From positions 827,080 to 891,079 of the forward strand of contig NW_024881669.1 of the NCBI RefSeq assembly GCF_019059575.1: a DNA stretch of 64,000 nucleotides. The letters are read 5' to 3'. The notes under the pieces are model-generated. The model was not told where the DNA came from. It saw only the letters and a program-made list of their open reading frames with translations, and did no database searches. The translations under genes and the position numbers were made by a program. Below, piece by piece: positions 1 to 12,400 of this stretch; position 1 is the stretch's first letter, and each line of letters opens with the position of its first letter. Source of the stretch: Amphibalanus amphitrite. Taxonomy: Eukaryota > Arthropoda > Thecostraca > Balanomorpha > Balanidae.

Positions 1-199
1 TCCTGGCAATAACATATCAGCATTTCTACTGCCAAAACAAAAAATGAAGCATGTTCTCATATCAAATTGATGAGAGAATTGTCATGTTCTAGGTAGATAT
101 CAATCTGAATGGTCTTTGTGTGCACTCAGCCAGGAATTGATTTTAAATAATTGAATGCCCTAGAGGTGCAGTACATCCTCGTTTCCTGACTCCCTCCTG

Positions 200-450
200 T
201 CTGCCGCAGACGCCGGCAAGCTGGGAGTGTTCCAGCTGCAGCAGTGTCCCCTGACGCCTTCCCTGTCTCCCCCGCAGACGCCGGGGAGCCGGCGGTGTTC
301 CAGCAGTTGCAGAACGGCCCCTGACGCCTCCCCTGTCCCCCGCAGACGCCGGGGAGCCGGCGGTGTTCCAGCAGCTGCAGAACGGCCCCTGACGCCCCCC
401 CCCCCCTGTCCCCCGCAGACGCCGGGGAAACGGCGGTGTTCCAGCAGCTT
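200..450 (+). repeat. Tandem repeat of a 3' splice site and exon start (4 copies)
   Basis: Units of about 66-73 bp repeat the pyrimidine tract, CCGCAG and the first coding bases (ACGCCGG...GGTGTTCCAGCAG). Copies of the exon start lie at about 210, 278, 346 and 419; only the last leads into the open exon of TRAPPC10. The upstream copies run into a TGA in the CCCCTGACGCC segment. Bases 1-200 hold only upstream intron with nothing recognisable. Confidence 0.85.
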
Positions 451-3400
451 CAGAACGGCCTGGTGCACGGCCTGCCACAGGAGTCGGTCGAGTGGCGCCG
501 CAGCTACGGCCGTGCGCCGCGTCACGTCACGCTGGAGGCCAGCTTCGAGCCGTTCTCGGAGGCCACGCTGATGGACGACATGAGCACGCTGGTGCGACGG
601 CCGTGCCTGCACACATTCTGGACCGACTGTCCGGTAAGCGGGGACTGAACGTTCGGTGAGAGCGGGCACTGACTGATCTGTGAGCAGGGGTCGATTTTAC
701 GGTGAACGGTAGTATCCGTTTTACGGTGAGCCGTTGTGACTCGTGAATGTCCTGCGAGCGAGTATCGGCTGTCCGTTGAGAGGGGACTGAATGTTCTGTG
801 AGAGATACGGTGGGTCGTTCGATAGTCGATTAGAGGGGAGAAACTGTACGGTGAGAGGGGAGAAACTGTACGGTGAGAGGGACATACTGTCTGGTGAGTA
901 TGGAACGAACTTCCGGTGAGCTGAGACCGGATGTCCGGTGAACGGGGTCTGACTGTCTGATAAGCAGTTCTGACTGCCCCTCAAAAGGGATCATCGCACG
1001 GTGAGTTATGGCTGATGGACTGCGGCAGTCAACATTTGGGAACCGATGATAAACGTCATCCGGGTTGTCATTGTGCTGGGACGTCGATCGCAGACAGGAA
1101 AATGTGTCGCTTTTCGTTTCCCTGACACTCTCCCACGCTCGAGTCAGCTAGTTTTCCTCTGAATATTTTGCGGCTATCAAATACACTTTTTGTTGCATCT
1201 TACCTCACTTGTTGTTACTTGATTTTTGCATTCTTCCATTCTGCTTTTATTCATTAATTTATAGTTCATTAATCGTTTCCTTTTGTATTTCATATCATGC
1301 TCAGTGGCCAATTTTTAACTTTTGTACCCGATGCTCGTTCATCGTACATAACACGTCAACTGTCTTTCCGCCCTCGTCAGGACATTGAGACGTACAAGTC
1401 TAGCACGCGCGAGTCGCTCCAGTCGTGGCTGGCCCAGCTGCGACAGCACAACGTGGTCGACTGGCTGGTGGTGGTGGTCGAGTCGGCCGAGGCGCGCAGC
1501 AAGACCAACAAGCTGCTTGCCGCGCTCCTCGGTCCTCGACAAGGTCAAGGCCGACATCAACAGCAAACACGGAGACCGGTTAGTAGCGTACAGCCGCGGA
1601 ATCGGTTAACACTCAGTCAGATAATTGAAGCCTGCTTAAAATGGAATCGGTTTATATGCGGGTTGACTGATTGTGGATACCTAGATATCATCGAGAAACC
1701 AATGGATAAGGACCAGTTTTAACATTACATCTCCATATCCGGCGCTCACCGTCGTCTCCCCGTCCCTCCGGATTAAACTCGTGTAACTCCTCCCCCGAGT
1801 TGCCGGTCCCCGGTGTCTTTCGCTTCTCATCTCTGTCCGTTGTTCTGCAGGTGTATCACGCTGCTGGACCCCTCCAAGTCGGACTCCCTCTCTCCCCGCC
1901 CCCAGTGTCCGATGTAACCCCTCCCCTGACCGTTGTTTGGTTGTTCTGCAGGTGTATCACGCTGCTGGACCCCTCCAAGTCGGACTCTCGCTCGGCCGGC
2001 TCCCTGCATAGCCTGCTCACCAAGCTGCGGCACTTCCTGCTGATCGGCTTTAACCGGGTGTTGGTGCGGTTTGAGGACGCCATGCGCAGTCAGCGTGAGT
2101 AGCCGGCGAGCGGTGGTGGCGGGGGACCGTGGCTGCTCTATAACTGCCAGATGTTTAGATTTTATCAGCCAGCAGCTTATCAGTTATACAATTACTGACT
2201 CGTGCAAAACAGTTGAAACCTACAGCAAATCGTCTGCCTGAAATTTCGTTTCAGTTTTTGACTGTCTTAGATTTTCTGTATACGATTCCCTTTTTTAGCG
2301 CCTACGAACTTGCCTCCAGCCGTCGTTTTTATTCACCCGCATTTCCCTCTCCGCAGGCGAGAAGCGCACTTCGAGCGACTGGAGTTTCTGCCGGTACTTT
2401 CCGCTGCAGGAGGAGCTGGCGTTGTGTTCGGACAGCTGGGCCTCTGTGACGAGGCGCTCGTGCAGTACGACGAGCTGGACGCCCTCTTCACACAGTTTAT
2501 ACTCAACTCGTGCGCTGGAGGTCAGTTGAACACTCACTGGTTTGCCAGAACACCCGGCATCCGTGGTGCTGTTCACGTTTTGCAGTAGGTAATCTGATTC
2601 GAGTTAGCTTATTGTAATTGGGTTTTGTTTGTGGCGAGGATAAGGAGGAACTTCATATTGGGCACTATTTGGTCCGTGATTATTGGCCAGCCAATGCATC
2701 CACAAGTTGTAAATTCATGAATCGAATATGAATATTATTTCCTACTACATCCTTCTCGAAACGTTCCTTCTCTAACCGACAGCTGCAGAACTCACGATCC
2801 TATGTGTCTCCCAGTCTGTGTATAACAGACACACCGCGCTGGCTGGAGACGTTCTCGCAGCCGGTTCAGGGCTGGCAGGGACTGGCCGTAGTGGTACTCT
2901 CTGACCAATGTCTCCCCTCTGTGTATAACAGACACACCGCGCTGGCTGGAGACGTTCTCGCAGCCGGTTCAGGGCTGGCAGGGACTGGCGGTAGTGGTAC
3001 CCACAGTGACCAATGTCTCCCCCTCTGTGTATAACAGACACACCGCGCTGGCTGGAGACGTTCTCGCAGCCGGTCCAGGGCTGGCAGGGACTGGCCGTAG
3101 TTATACCCACAGTGACCAATGTCTCCCCTCTGTGTATAACAGACACACCGCGCTGGCTGGAGACGTTCTCGCAGCCGGTCCAGGGCTGGCAGGGACTGGC
3201 CGTAGTGTTACCCTCTGACCAATGTCTCCCCCTCTATATGTGACAGACACTCCGCGCTGGCTGGAGACGTTCTCGCAGCCGGTCCAGGGCTGGCAGGGAC
3301 TGGCCGTGCCCGCCAGCTGCTCGGAAGAGATGCGGAACGCCCTCTGCAATCGAGAGATGTCGCTGCACGCCTTCAGGTACGGTGCGCCGCGCATCTGAAT

Positions 3401-6400
3401 AGACTCGTAAGTGACTACATCATACACGGCGGCGGCGGCAGCGGATTATTTAGGATTTATGTTGATGTTGGATTTATGATTTATGTTTAGGATTATTTAG
3501 AATTACTCGTAAGGGAGGCTGATCAGTATAATGGTGCGTGGGTGGAAGGTGGAAAATGCGGGACAGCAATGGTGAACAGCTGATTGATCTCGGGAGCGCT
3601 TGGACTATTCTATTTGGAACATCATAGGAGGTAATTGATGGCTGTTTTTATCTACATGCATTGCGACTGCCGTGTGTAAAGTGCGTCGTTTTAGCCTGCT
3701 AACCCCAGAATCCGTTCTCTGTGGCAGGAACTACCTGTACGCGCGTCAGTGTGTTTTGCTGAAGAAGCTGGACCGTACTCCGGAGATCGCGCAGCGCACC
3801 ATCACCTTCCTCTTCAACACCATCAACGAGCTCGGCCTCATGGGGCTCGAGATCCAGCAAGGTAACGTATTATTAACATCCACGGAGAATATAACAGCAT
3901 GTGAATATGGAGCCTTGTTAACCTCTAAATAACGAGAGTTGGAAGTGCTTTATATTTTCGCTTTCTTGGAAACGAGTTCATTTACATAGGACTCGATTAT
4001 AATGCTTAGATGGCAGCGCCGTCCTGGTTCGTCGGGACCGGCGCTAACCCGCTCTGTCACCCTCCCGTTCGTCAGCTGATCTTTGCGCTGACAGGCGGCA
4101 TGACCTGCTGGACGTCCGTCGGCCGATCTCTGCCCGGCTCCCACCAGTGTTCTAAAATTGGATATTGGTTGGGTGTGCCGATGAAGAAAAAAATCATAGG
4201 ATGAGAAAAAGAAAGAAAATAACTGCAGTATTTTTGTAAAATAGTGTAATAACTAATAATGCCAATTTTTATGCTAACTGATAAACCAGGATTTCATGTC
4301 AGGATCTTGACAGGGTGTGGAACAAAAGGATGTGGGTGCATCAACTGTCAAGTGACAAGTGAACTGGCTGTTGGGAATACATGAAACTCTGTTCAGAGAT
4401 GAAGTCAAGTCGGTCATTCATATTTAGGGATGAAAATATTTTCCCCATTAGGTGTGATTTGCCATCAAAAAGGCTGAAAAATGAAACACTGGCTCCCACT
4501 CAATACCCCGTGTCCCACAGGCGGCGTGGCCTGCTGGGCGTTCGTCACCTGTATCAACGTGCTGGACATGTGTGCGGAGATTCCGGCAGACACGGCGGCC
4601 CAGCAGGGCATCGGCGTGCACACGGCTAGTCTGTACGACCAGGCGCGACTCAAGGTTGGTCAGGCGGGGACGCCGTGGGGAGGAGGGGAGGGGGACGCAC
4701 GGGGGCAAGAGTAGTAGGGTAGGTGGTCGGGGGATGCGGGTCTCCTAGAATCCAGCTAGGACTGACCGCGCGTTATTATGCGCCGGTCTGGGACACATTT
4801 CAGTTACACAATTGACTGCCCACGACTGTAAAACATGAGGGGTGGAGACTTCCATTTCGCGTCTAGCTAGACGCGTCTAAGTCTTAGACGCGTCTAACTG
4901 GACGGCGTCTGCGTCTAGCTGGCGACTGCTAACTTAAGACGCGTCTAGCTTGGAATTCTCCGTCCATGCCAAGCTAGACGCCAACTTGGACGTCTGCTCA
5001 GTTAGACGCCAGTTGGACGCCAGTGGAAGTCTCCACCCGAGGTGTTTTATGGTGTGCTAGCCGGCCCCTTCGGACGCAGGAATATGATGGGTGTCATATA
5101 ATTAGGGTATGTCACACCAAATGAGCTGTTTGTCTGGGGTAAGTGCGCTCGGTAACTGACTTATCTGTATTTACTCTCGGGTCATTGGTTTTATTGTCTA
5201 TTGGTTTTATTGCCTAAATCACACCCTAGCCTCCCTACTGGATGAGCTGTCTAACAGACTTGGTTTATTGTGTCGATAGTTCTGCCAGGCCCGTCTCTAA
5301 ACTGCCAGCTGCTAAGTGCTATGCATTTTTTAGAGCTGTGCTGGCTGCTGTGTGTCCTGGTTCCCGCTCACGGTTCGTCTCCATCCGTCCCTGTTCCGCC
5401 GACAGCTGTACAGTCTCGGAGACCTGTGCTGTAGTCTGCTGTGTGTCCTCGGTAACCGTCCCCTGTTCCGCCGGCAGCTGTACAGTCCCGGGGGACTCTG
5501 CCCTCTGCTGTGTGCCATTATCTGGTCTGCCGGCAGCTTTACAGTCCCGGGGGGCTCTGCTCTCTCAGCTGTGTGTCCTCGGTAACTGTCCCCTGTTTCT
5601 CTTGCAGCTGTACAGTCTCGGAGAACTGTGCGGGCTGCTGCCGGGTGACGAGCCCACCTCCTCCCAGCTACACCTGATGGTCACCCTGTCGGCCGGCATG
5701 GGAGACAACTCGCCGGCCGTCGAGAAACTCAAGGACGCCCTGGCCGGACACGACGCCTTCCAAAAGTGCTACCTGGTGAGCCAGACGAGCTAGCCAATGG
5801 TGTTGGAGTTTTGTGTCGTCTGCTCGGCTATTCATGGGTGCGCACTGCGCATGTGAAATATTCTGATTCATCACGAATTGGTTCGTCACGAATTCATTCT
5901 AATTGCGCGTCAATAAAACGTCTCTTTCGGTCAATGGCGTTAAGCGAACAGTAGACACATCAATGGTCCGCTGGTCGCCTGTGGTATAGTACCGGCGTCG
6001 CTGACCTGCCGCTGCCGTCCTCCCCGCCCCCCTAGGAACTCTCCGAGCTGGCGATGGGCACCTACAAGCACATGGGTCGTCTGCGGTTGGCGCGGCTGGT
6101 CGGCCGTCAGCTGGCCTCGTTCCACCTGCGGCTTGGCCAGGCCGCGCACGCCGCCTCGCTGCTGACGGACGCGCTGAAAACCTACCAGGAGGAGGGCTGG
6201 GGCCGGCTGGCCGCCCAGCTGCTGCTCCAGCTGGCCCACTGCTACCAGCTGATGGGCGACCGGCAGCGCTACACGCAGACCTGCGCCCTGGTGGCCGCCA
6301 GCGAGCACGTGCCGCACCAGACGCGGCTCGAGTTCACCGAGCGGCTGCGCGCGCCGGCGGCCGGCGCTGAGCCGCGGCTCACGCTGGCCGCCGAGGAGGT

Positions 6401-9400
6401 GGTGTCGGTGCGCGAGACGCGGCTGGCGGCGCCCGACTCGGAGCCCTACCCGGGCGCGCGGCTCGAGGTGCGGGTGACGGTGGAGAGCCGCCTGCCGGCG
6501 CCGGTGGCGCTGAGCCGCGCGCGCGCTGACCTGCAGCCGGCGCCGGCCACCGAACAGGTGAGCCGCAGCACCAGCTCGGCCAGCACCTCGAGCGCCGGCT
6601 CGGTGCGGCGCGGCGGCGTGGCGCGCCGGCCCAGCTCGCCGGCAGCCGCGGACGGGCCGGTGGCCGGCGGCGGCGAGCTCTGCCTCGAGCCGGCGCTCGA
6701 GTACAAACAGGACCGCAGTCTGAGCGCCGCCACACTCGTCTGCCGTAACATGTTCAAGGTGCTGCGGCGCAAGGACAGCGGTCAGCCGGCGGCGCTGGCG
6801 CGGCCCAGCCACCTGCCGGCCGCCGCCTTCCAGCAGAGTCTGGAGGCGGTGGATGTGACGCTGCAGCCGGGCGCCACCGAGCTGGTGCTGTCTGCGCGCG
6901 TCCAGCAGCCGGGCACGTATGTGGCGCGCCACCTGCAGCTCAGCTGCCCGGCGCTCGACCTGACGCTCGACCTGGCCCGGCCGCTGCGCTTCGCCGTCAA
7001 GTCGTCTCCGCACCAAGTGTCGCTGAACAAGTCAGCCGGCGACCTGCTGGCCGGCACCGTGCAGCCGATGACGCTGCAGATCGTGTGCGGCAGCGAGCCG
7101 CTGCCGGGCCCCTCGGCCGTCCGTCTGCAGTGCTCGCGTGGCCTGTCGGTGCGCGCCGCCGACGGTGACCCGGCGGCGCCCTGGAGCGACGAGCTGCAGC
7201 TGCACGTGCCGCCGCTGGAGGCGTTCCAGAGCGCCCGGCTGCCCGTCTCGGTGCTGTCGCAGCTGGCGCACGTCAAGGACGGCGTCAGCGTGGTGCACAA
7301 GGTGGGTTAGATGGGACCGGGGCCGCTGATTGAGAGGGGTGTGCTTTTGTCGCTCCGGTAGCACTCTTAGGTGACAGCAGAAATCCATGATTATTCGTAT
7401 CTTGTGAAAAATAATTTTGATTCAATCATTTTAAGGCGAGGAGCACTAGGCCTTTTTCCATTTTGATGGAAGCTGCACTGTGGCGTTGTGATATACTTAT
7501 TATGCATTTTTATCACAGTTTTATGAAGCTCTGGTATTACACTTGTCGGTGTTCCAATATGCTGGGCTCTTTGGCTGATACAGGGCCACTCGGCTTGTTT
7601 TCAGGTGGACATTATCTGTCCGTGGAGCGCTGTTCCTGTCGAGGCCGAGCTGCACTTTCTCTTGCCGTTCTCTGCCGCCTTCAAGGTGCACACGTCCAAC
7701 GTCAGGAAGTTTCTACAGGTAAGGTCTGCCGGTGATCACCGGCTGTTGTGGGACACGTGTCTTATCCAAACATACGATGACGAATTTCGAGTATAACACA
7801 AAATTATTATTTCACTGTTATTGAAACGTTGAGTCAGCGGAGGTGCCCCCATAATTTTGCGATTTTAGTTTCACATGGCGAAAATATAGCTGAATAAACG
7901 CAAATCCAGCTCTGCTGGTGAGTGGCGCCACAGAAACCTTTTTAGGCGCAATTTCAAAAAGTTAAAGGCCAAATTCAAAAAGTGTACGTTCAAAATGCAC
8001 GTGACCGTTTTGAATTTGGTCTTTGACTTTTTGAAATCGCGCCTAAAATGCTGTAGTGCTGACTGCTGACTTCCCTGGCTCGCGAATGTCGTTCTCCTGA
8101 CTGTGTTCATCTGTCTGTCTGTCATCGGCAGGTGGTGATGCACGGTCTAAACACAGCCGAGTTCGAGCTGACCCGGCCGGCGCTCACCGTCGTAAACGAC
8201 GCGCCCGTTGAGCTGACGCCGCTCAACGAGACGGCAGAGACACTGGTGAGTTGGAGCTCTTGTTGAGCCAAGGCTGACGGGCGGATACAATGAAGAAACA
8301 TGACGCATGGCTATAAAAGGCAATGTCGTGACCAACGGAAAGACATGTTGATGAGATTCATGGCCCACGAGGATACACGTAAGAGGTATGGCTGTGAGGG
8401 AGAGACATTGGCGAGGTATGACGAATTGTGTGCTCTTCGAACGTATGTTTAATGCCGGTTGATATAATCAGCTGGTTTGTGGGACACGTGATTCAGGCTA
8501 ACTCGGCCAAAATGACAGATGCCATGGAATGAGACCATCGCTACTTTGAGAGCCGACGCCACCACGGCCCACAGGTGGTTTCAAGTGAGACGGGCGTGTC
8601 GTACATGTGTTAGCCGACGTGACCCTGCTCCCCACGACAGGTGGTGTCCACTGTCCAGTGAGACGAGCGTGTCGTACATGTGGGAGATGGTGCTGTTGAT
8701 CTGACCTCGACCCCACGACAGGTGGTGTCCAGTGAGACGAGCGTCTCGTACATGTGGGAGATGGTGCTGCTGATCTGACCTCGACCCCACGACAGGTGGT
8801 GTCCAGTGAGACGAGCGTGTCGTACATGTGGGAGATGGTGCTGTCCAAGGAGACGCCGCCGGTCCGCAGTCAGTTCAGCGTCGAGTACCGCGCCGTCGAC
8901 GCCGAGACCAGGCAGCGCTTCAAATTCGACTTCACCGTCTCCGACTACCGGGTGAGTGCCGGGCTACTGGGACAAACATTGTAGACACTTTGCGGCGCCT
9001 GAGTTCTGGATCAGATTTGACGGTGTGACTAACATTGTTTGGCTCGCTAAATATAGCGTTTTGTTCTGAGTTGATATTTGTAGTTTTTATGTGAGCTGCT
9101 GCTAGCCTCATGCGGTCGCGTCATTTTTTCGCACCTATGACCGTACTATCTACCTTTACTATCTACTATCTATCTACCCTACTATCTACCCTTCGTAGTT
9201 CATTACAGTACATACGTGTTTATCTCCCTCTCCACAGACTCTGCTGAGTGTGACGTGTCGGATGGAGCCGCTGAAGGGCGCCGAGTTCTGCCGCTCTGGC
9301 TCCATCTGCCAGCTGCACGTGACGGTGGCGCAGGAGGACGGCACCGCCGAGCTGCGAGCCGTCATGTACGAGGTGCTGGCCGACCAGAACATGTGGGCCA

Positions 9401-12400
9401 TCTGCGGACGGAGCTCAGGTCAGTCAGGATGGGGTAACGGGGTAACATATGGGCCATCTGCGGACGCAGCTCAGGTCAGTAGGTGATAGGGGTAACGGGG
9501 TAACATGTGGGCCGTCTGCGGACGGAGCTCAGGTCAGTGGATGGTGGGGTAACGGGGTAACATGTGGGCCGTCTGCGGACGCAGCTCAGGTCAGTGGATG
9601 GTGGGGTAACGGGGGTAATGAGAGGGGAACCGTCTGAGCCAGCCGCTAGCAGAGTGTATAATATAGAGGGGTAACTGGGGTAACGGAGAGGAAAGTGTGT
9701 TTCTCTTTCTCTTCAGAGGCAGAAACATACTTTTCGAGGAGCGCTGTGGCCCGAAGGTTTGGACTTTGAATTGTGAAAAACGCCCGCCCGCCGCAAAACG
9801 CAAACACCGCAAAACGCGCAAAACGCGCAAAACGCACGCCCGAAACGCCAACGCAAACGTCGCAAAAAAATAAACAAACGCCCGCCCGCCGCAAACCGCA
9901 AATAAAAAAACGCAAAAAACGCCACAAAACAATAAAACCGCCCGCATCGCACGCCCGCTAACCGCCAACCGAAAACGCCTTAAAATCGCCCGCCCGCCGC
10001 CAAAAGCAAACACCGCAAAAAAACGAAAAAGCGGTCGCCAACCGCAAACAAATTTAACACCGCAAACGACGCAAAAAAAAAAGAAAACCACCCGCATCAA
10101 CCGCCCGCCCGCCCGCCGCCAAAGACAAACACCGCAAAAAAAAACACAAAACGCCCACCCGCCGCAAAACGTAAATACCGCAAAACGTGCAAAACGCACG
10201 CCCGAAACGCCAACGCAAACGGCGAAAAAAAAATCGCCCGACCGCCGCAAACCACAAAAAAAACGCCGAAACGCCGAAAAAAAATAAAACCGCCCGCACC
10301 GCACCGACGCTAACCGCTAACCGAAAACGACTAAAAGTCGCCCGCCAGCCGCCAAACGCAAACACCGCAAATAAGCGCCCAGCCGCAGCAAGATAATAAT
10401 TTGTCAACGACTGGCACAGGGGTGTCGATTTTTCAAAATGGTTGGGGGTGCTCAACCCCTGCACCGGGTGAAAGATTGCAGCTTTGTAATGGGGCACAAC
10501 CGTACAAGGCAGGGTTGGTTATCCCCATAAGGTACTGATAATGCCGGGATTTCCACTAACATTTCCCAAGGGCAGAACGTTCTTGAAAATCATTCGGCTC
10601 GTGCTAGTACTTGGCTACCTTATTACATAAACATCTTTCCGAAAAAAGTCGTATATTTGCCGGCAGCATGGCAGCAGCCCCGACACCTCTGTAATAAGGT
10701 GAAGAGAAACCAATGACGGCGATTAGCACCGGTGCAGCAGCCGCTGCGGTCCGCCGCGCAGGGGCGGACATTGCGCGGAGGCAACGGTAGCTACGAGGCT
10801 CTGGCGGTAATCAGACGATCCCAATAATGATCGCTGAAAAATGACAGGTGACCGCATTTGGATATTTACGGGAATTTACGATTGTCCTCAGTGGCGTAGC
10901 CAGGTGGGCCCGTGAGGCACGTGCCCCCCCCCCATCAGGTTCGGGCCTCAGGGTCCCCTCGGGTTATTCGGGCCTGAGGGGCCCTGAGGCGCCAATTGGC
11001 CGCTAAGGGTCAATGTTGGCCATATTTGGACTAAGAAGGGATCCACGGGGCTCGTAAAAACCCCTCATGGGCCCACAAGTATTAACACTAAGATCTCCAT
11101 AAGGGCCCCAAGCCAGTCTCTGATGGCCCCTTACCGGCTTCGGAGGGCCACATGTCGGACTCTGGGGGTCTTAACCGGCCTATTCCCAGCCAGCAAATTT
11201 GGTCTTGGTCGTAGCTGGTTTTACTCTGGCTAGCTCCGGCATTTGCTCCGGCTAAAGTACGGGCAAGGCAAGGCCTGGGGCTCTACTGGAGCTGACACAC
11301 GATACCGGAGCTCGCCCGCATCACAGCCGGACTTATGCCGCATCAGCTGTGCCGTACCTCCACCGTACTTCAGCCACAGTAAGCCAGAGCAGCTATGAGG
11401 TGCAGCCGGACCTGGTCGTAGGGAGCCGGACTAGAGCCATGGCAGGGAGCCTGATTTGAGCCAGACTTGGCGGTCCGGAACCATACCAACCCGGGAGCGC
11501 TACGGAAATACTGGCTAGCCGGAATAGAGCCGTATCGACCCAAACCCCGGATCTGACGGCGTTCCGTTTATACTGGCCCAAGTCTGGCATGTCGGAGCTG
11601 CCGGGGCAAAACGGACTTGCGCCGAACCAAATTGCTGGCTGGGTAAGGGGGCCAGCTCTAGGAGCTCTGCACTCGCGTGTAATGGCCCCATACCCATTTC
11701 TCTCAGGGCCCCTATAACGGCGACTGTGAGGGCCCTCTCCGACGCCCCTGAGCGCCACACCGGCGTCTCTGAGGGCACCACACCCCTAACTCTGAGGCCC
11801 TACACCAATGCCTTTAAAACCCCTACATGGGCGGTTCTGAGGGCCCTCGGCAGTTACCAGCGACCCTAACGGTCCCACACAGGTGACTCGGAGGGTCCCA
11901 GCTGCGTCTGAGAGCACCATGCCGGTCTCTGAGAACCCCACAAGGCTCCTGAAGGCACCGGTGACCTCTTGATATCTTCTTGTCGGCCTATGAAGGGTCC
12001 GTTCCGTAACAGCAGTTCTGAGGGCCACACGCGCGCCTGTGATGGCCCTAAATCAGTGTCTCTGAGAGCCCCCACAACGGCGCCTGTGAGGCCCATCACC
12101 GGCAACTGTGAAGCCCCTACACCGGCGCCTCCGAGGGCCATACATTGCCATATCTGAGGGCCCCGCACTATTGCCTCTTAAGGCCCTATATCGGCGGCTC
12201 TGAGGGCCCAACACCGTCGCTTCTGAAGCCTGAAGGCCCCACAAGCATGCACCTATGACGGCCACCCACCGGTGACATTTGAAGGCCCCCACACCGGCGA
12301 CTCTGAGGGCCCCATCGGCGTCTGAGTCCGTGCCGGTCTCTAAAGACGACCCCACAGGGTTTCTGAAGGTACCACCGGCCTCTGATGGCCCTTTGCCGGC

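Noticed and set aside
1851-1951. A separate small exon at 1851
   Set aside because: It duplicates the start of exon 1952-2094 and lacks a donor in the right place; treated as a decoy copy.
5940-7016. 358-codon frame opposite TRAPPC10 exon 9
   Set aside because: Shadow of a very GC-rich exon; the + strand has the conserved TRAPPC10 sequence and correct splice phases.
9591-10497. 237- and 147-codon F/C/G-rich frames on the - strand
   Set aside because: They are produced by the A/C-rich low-complexity tract lacking T, which removes stops on the opposite strand. No domain, splice or start context.
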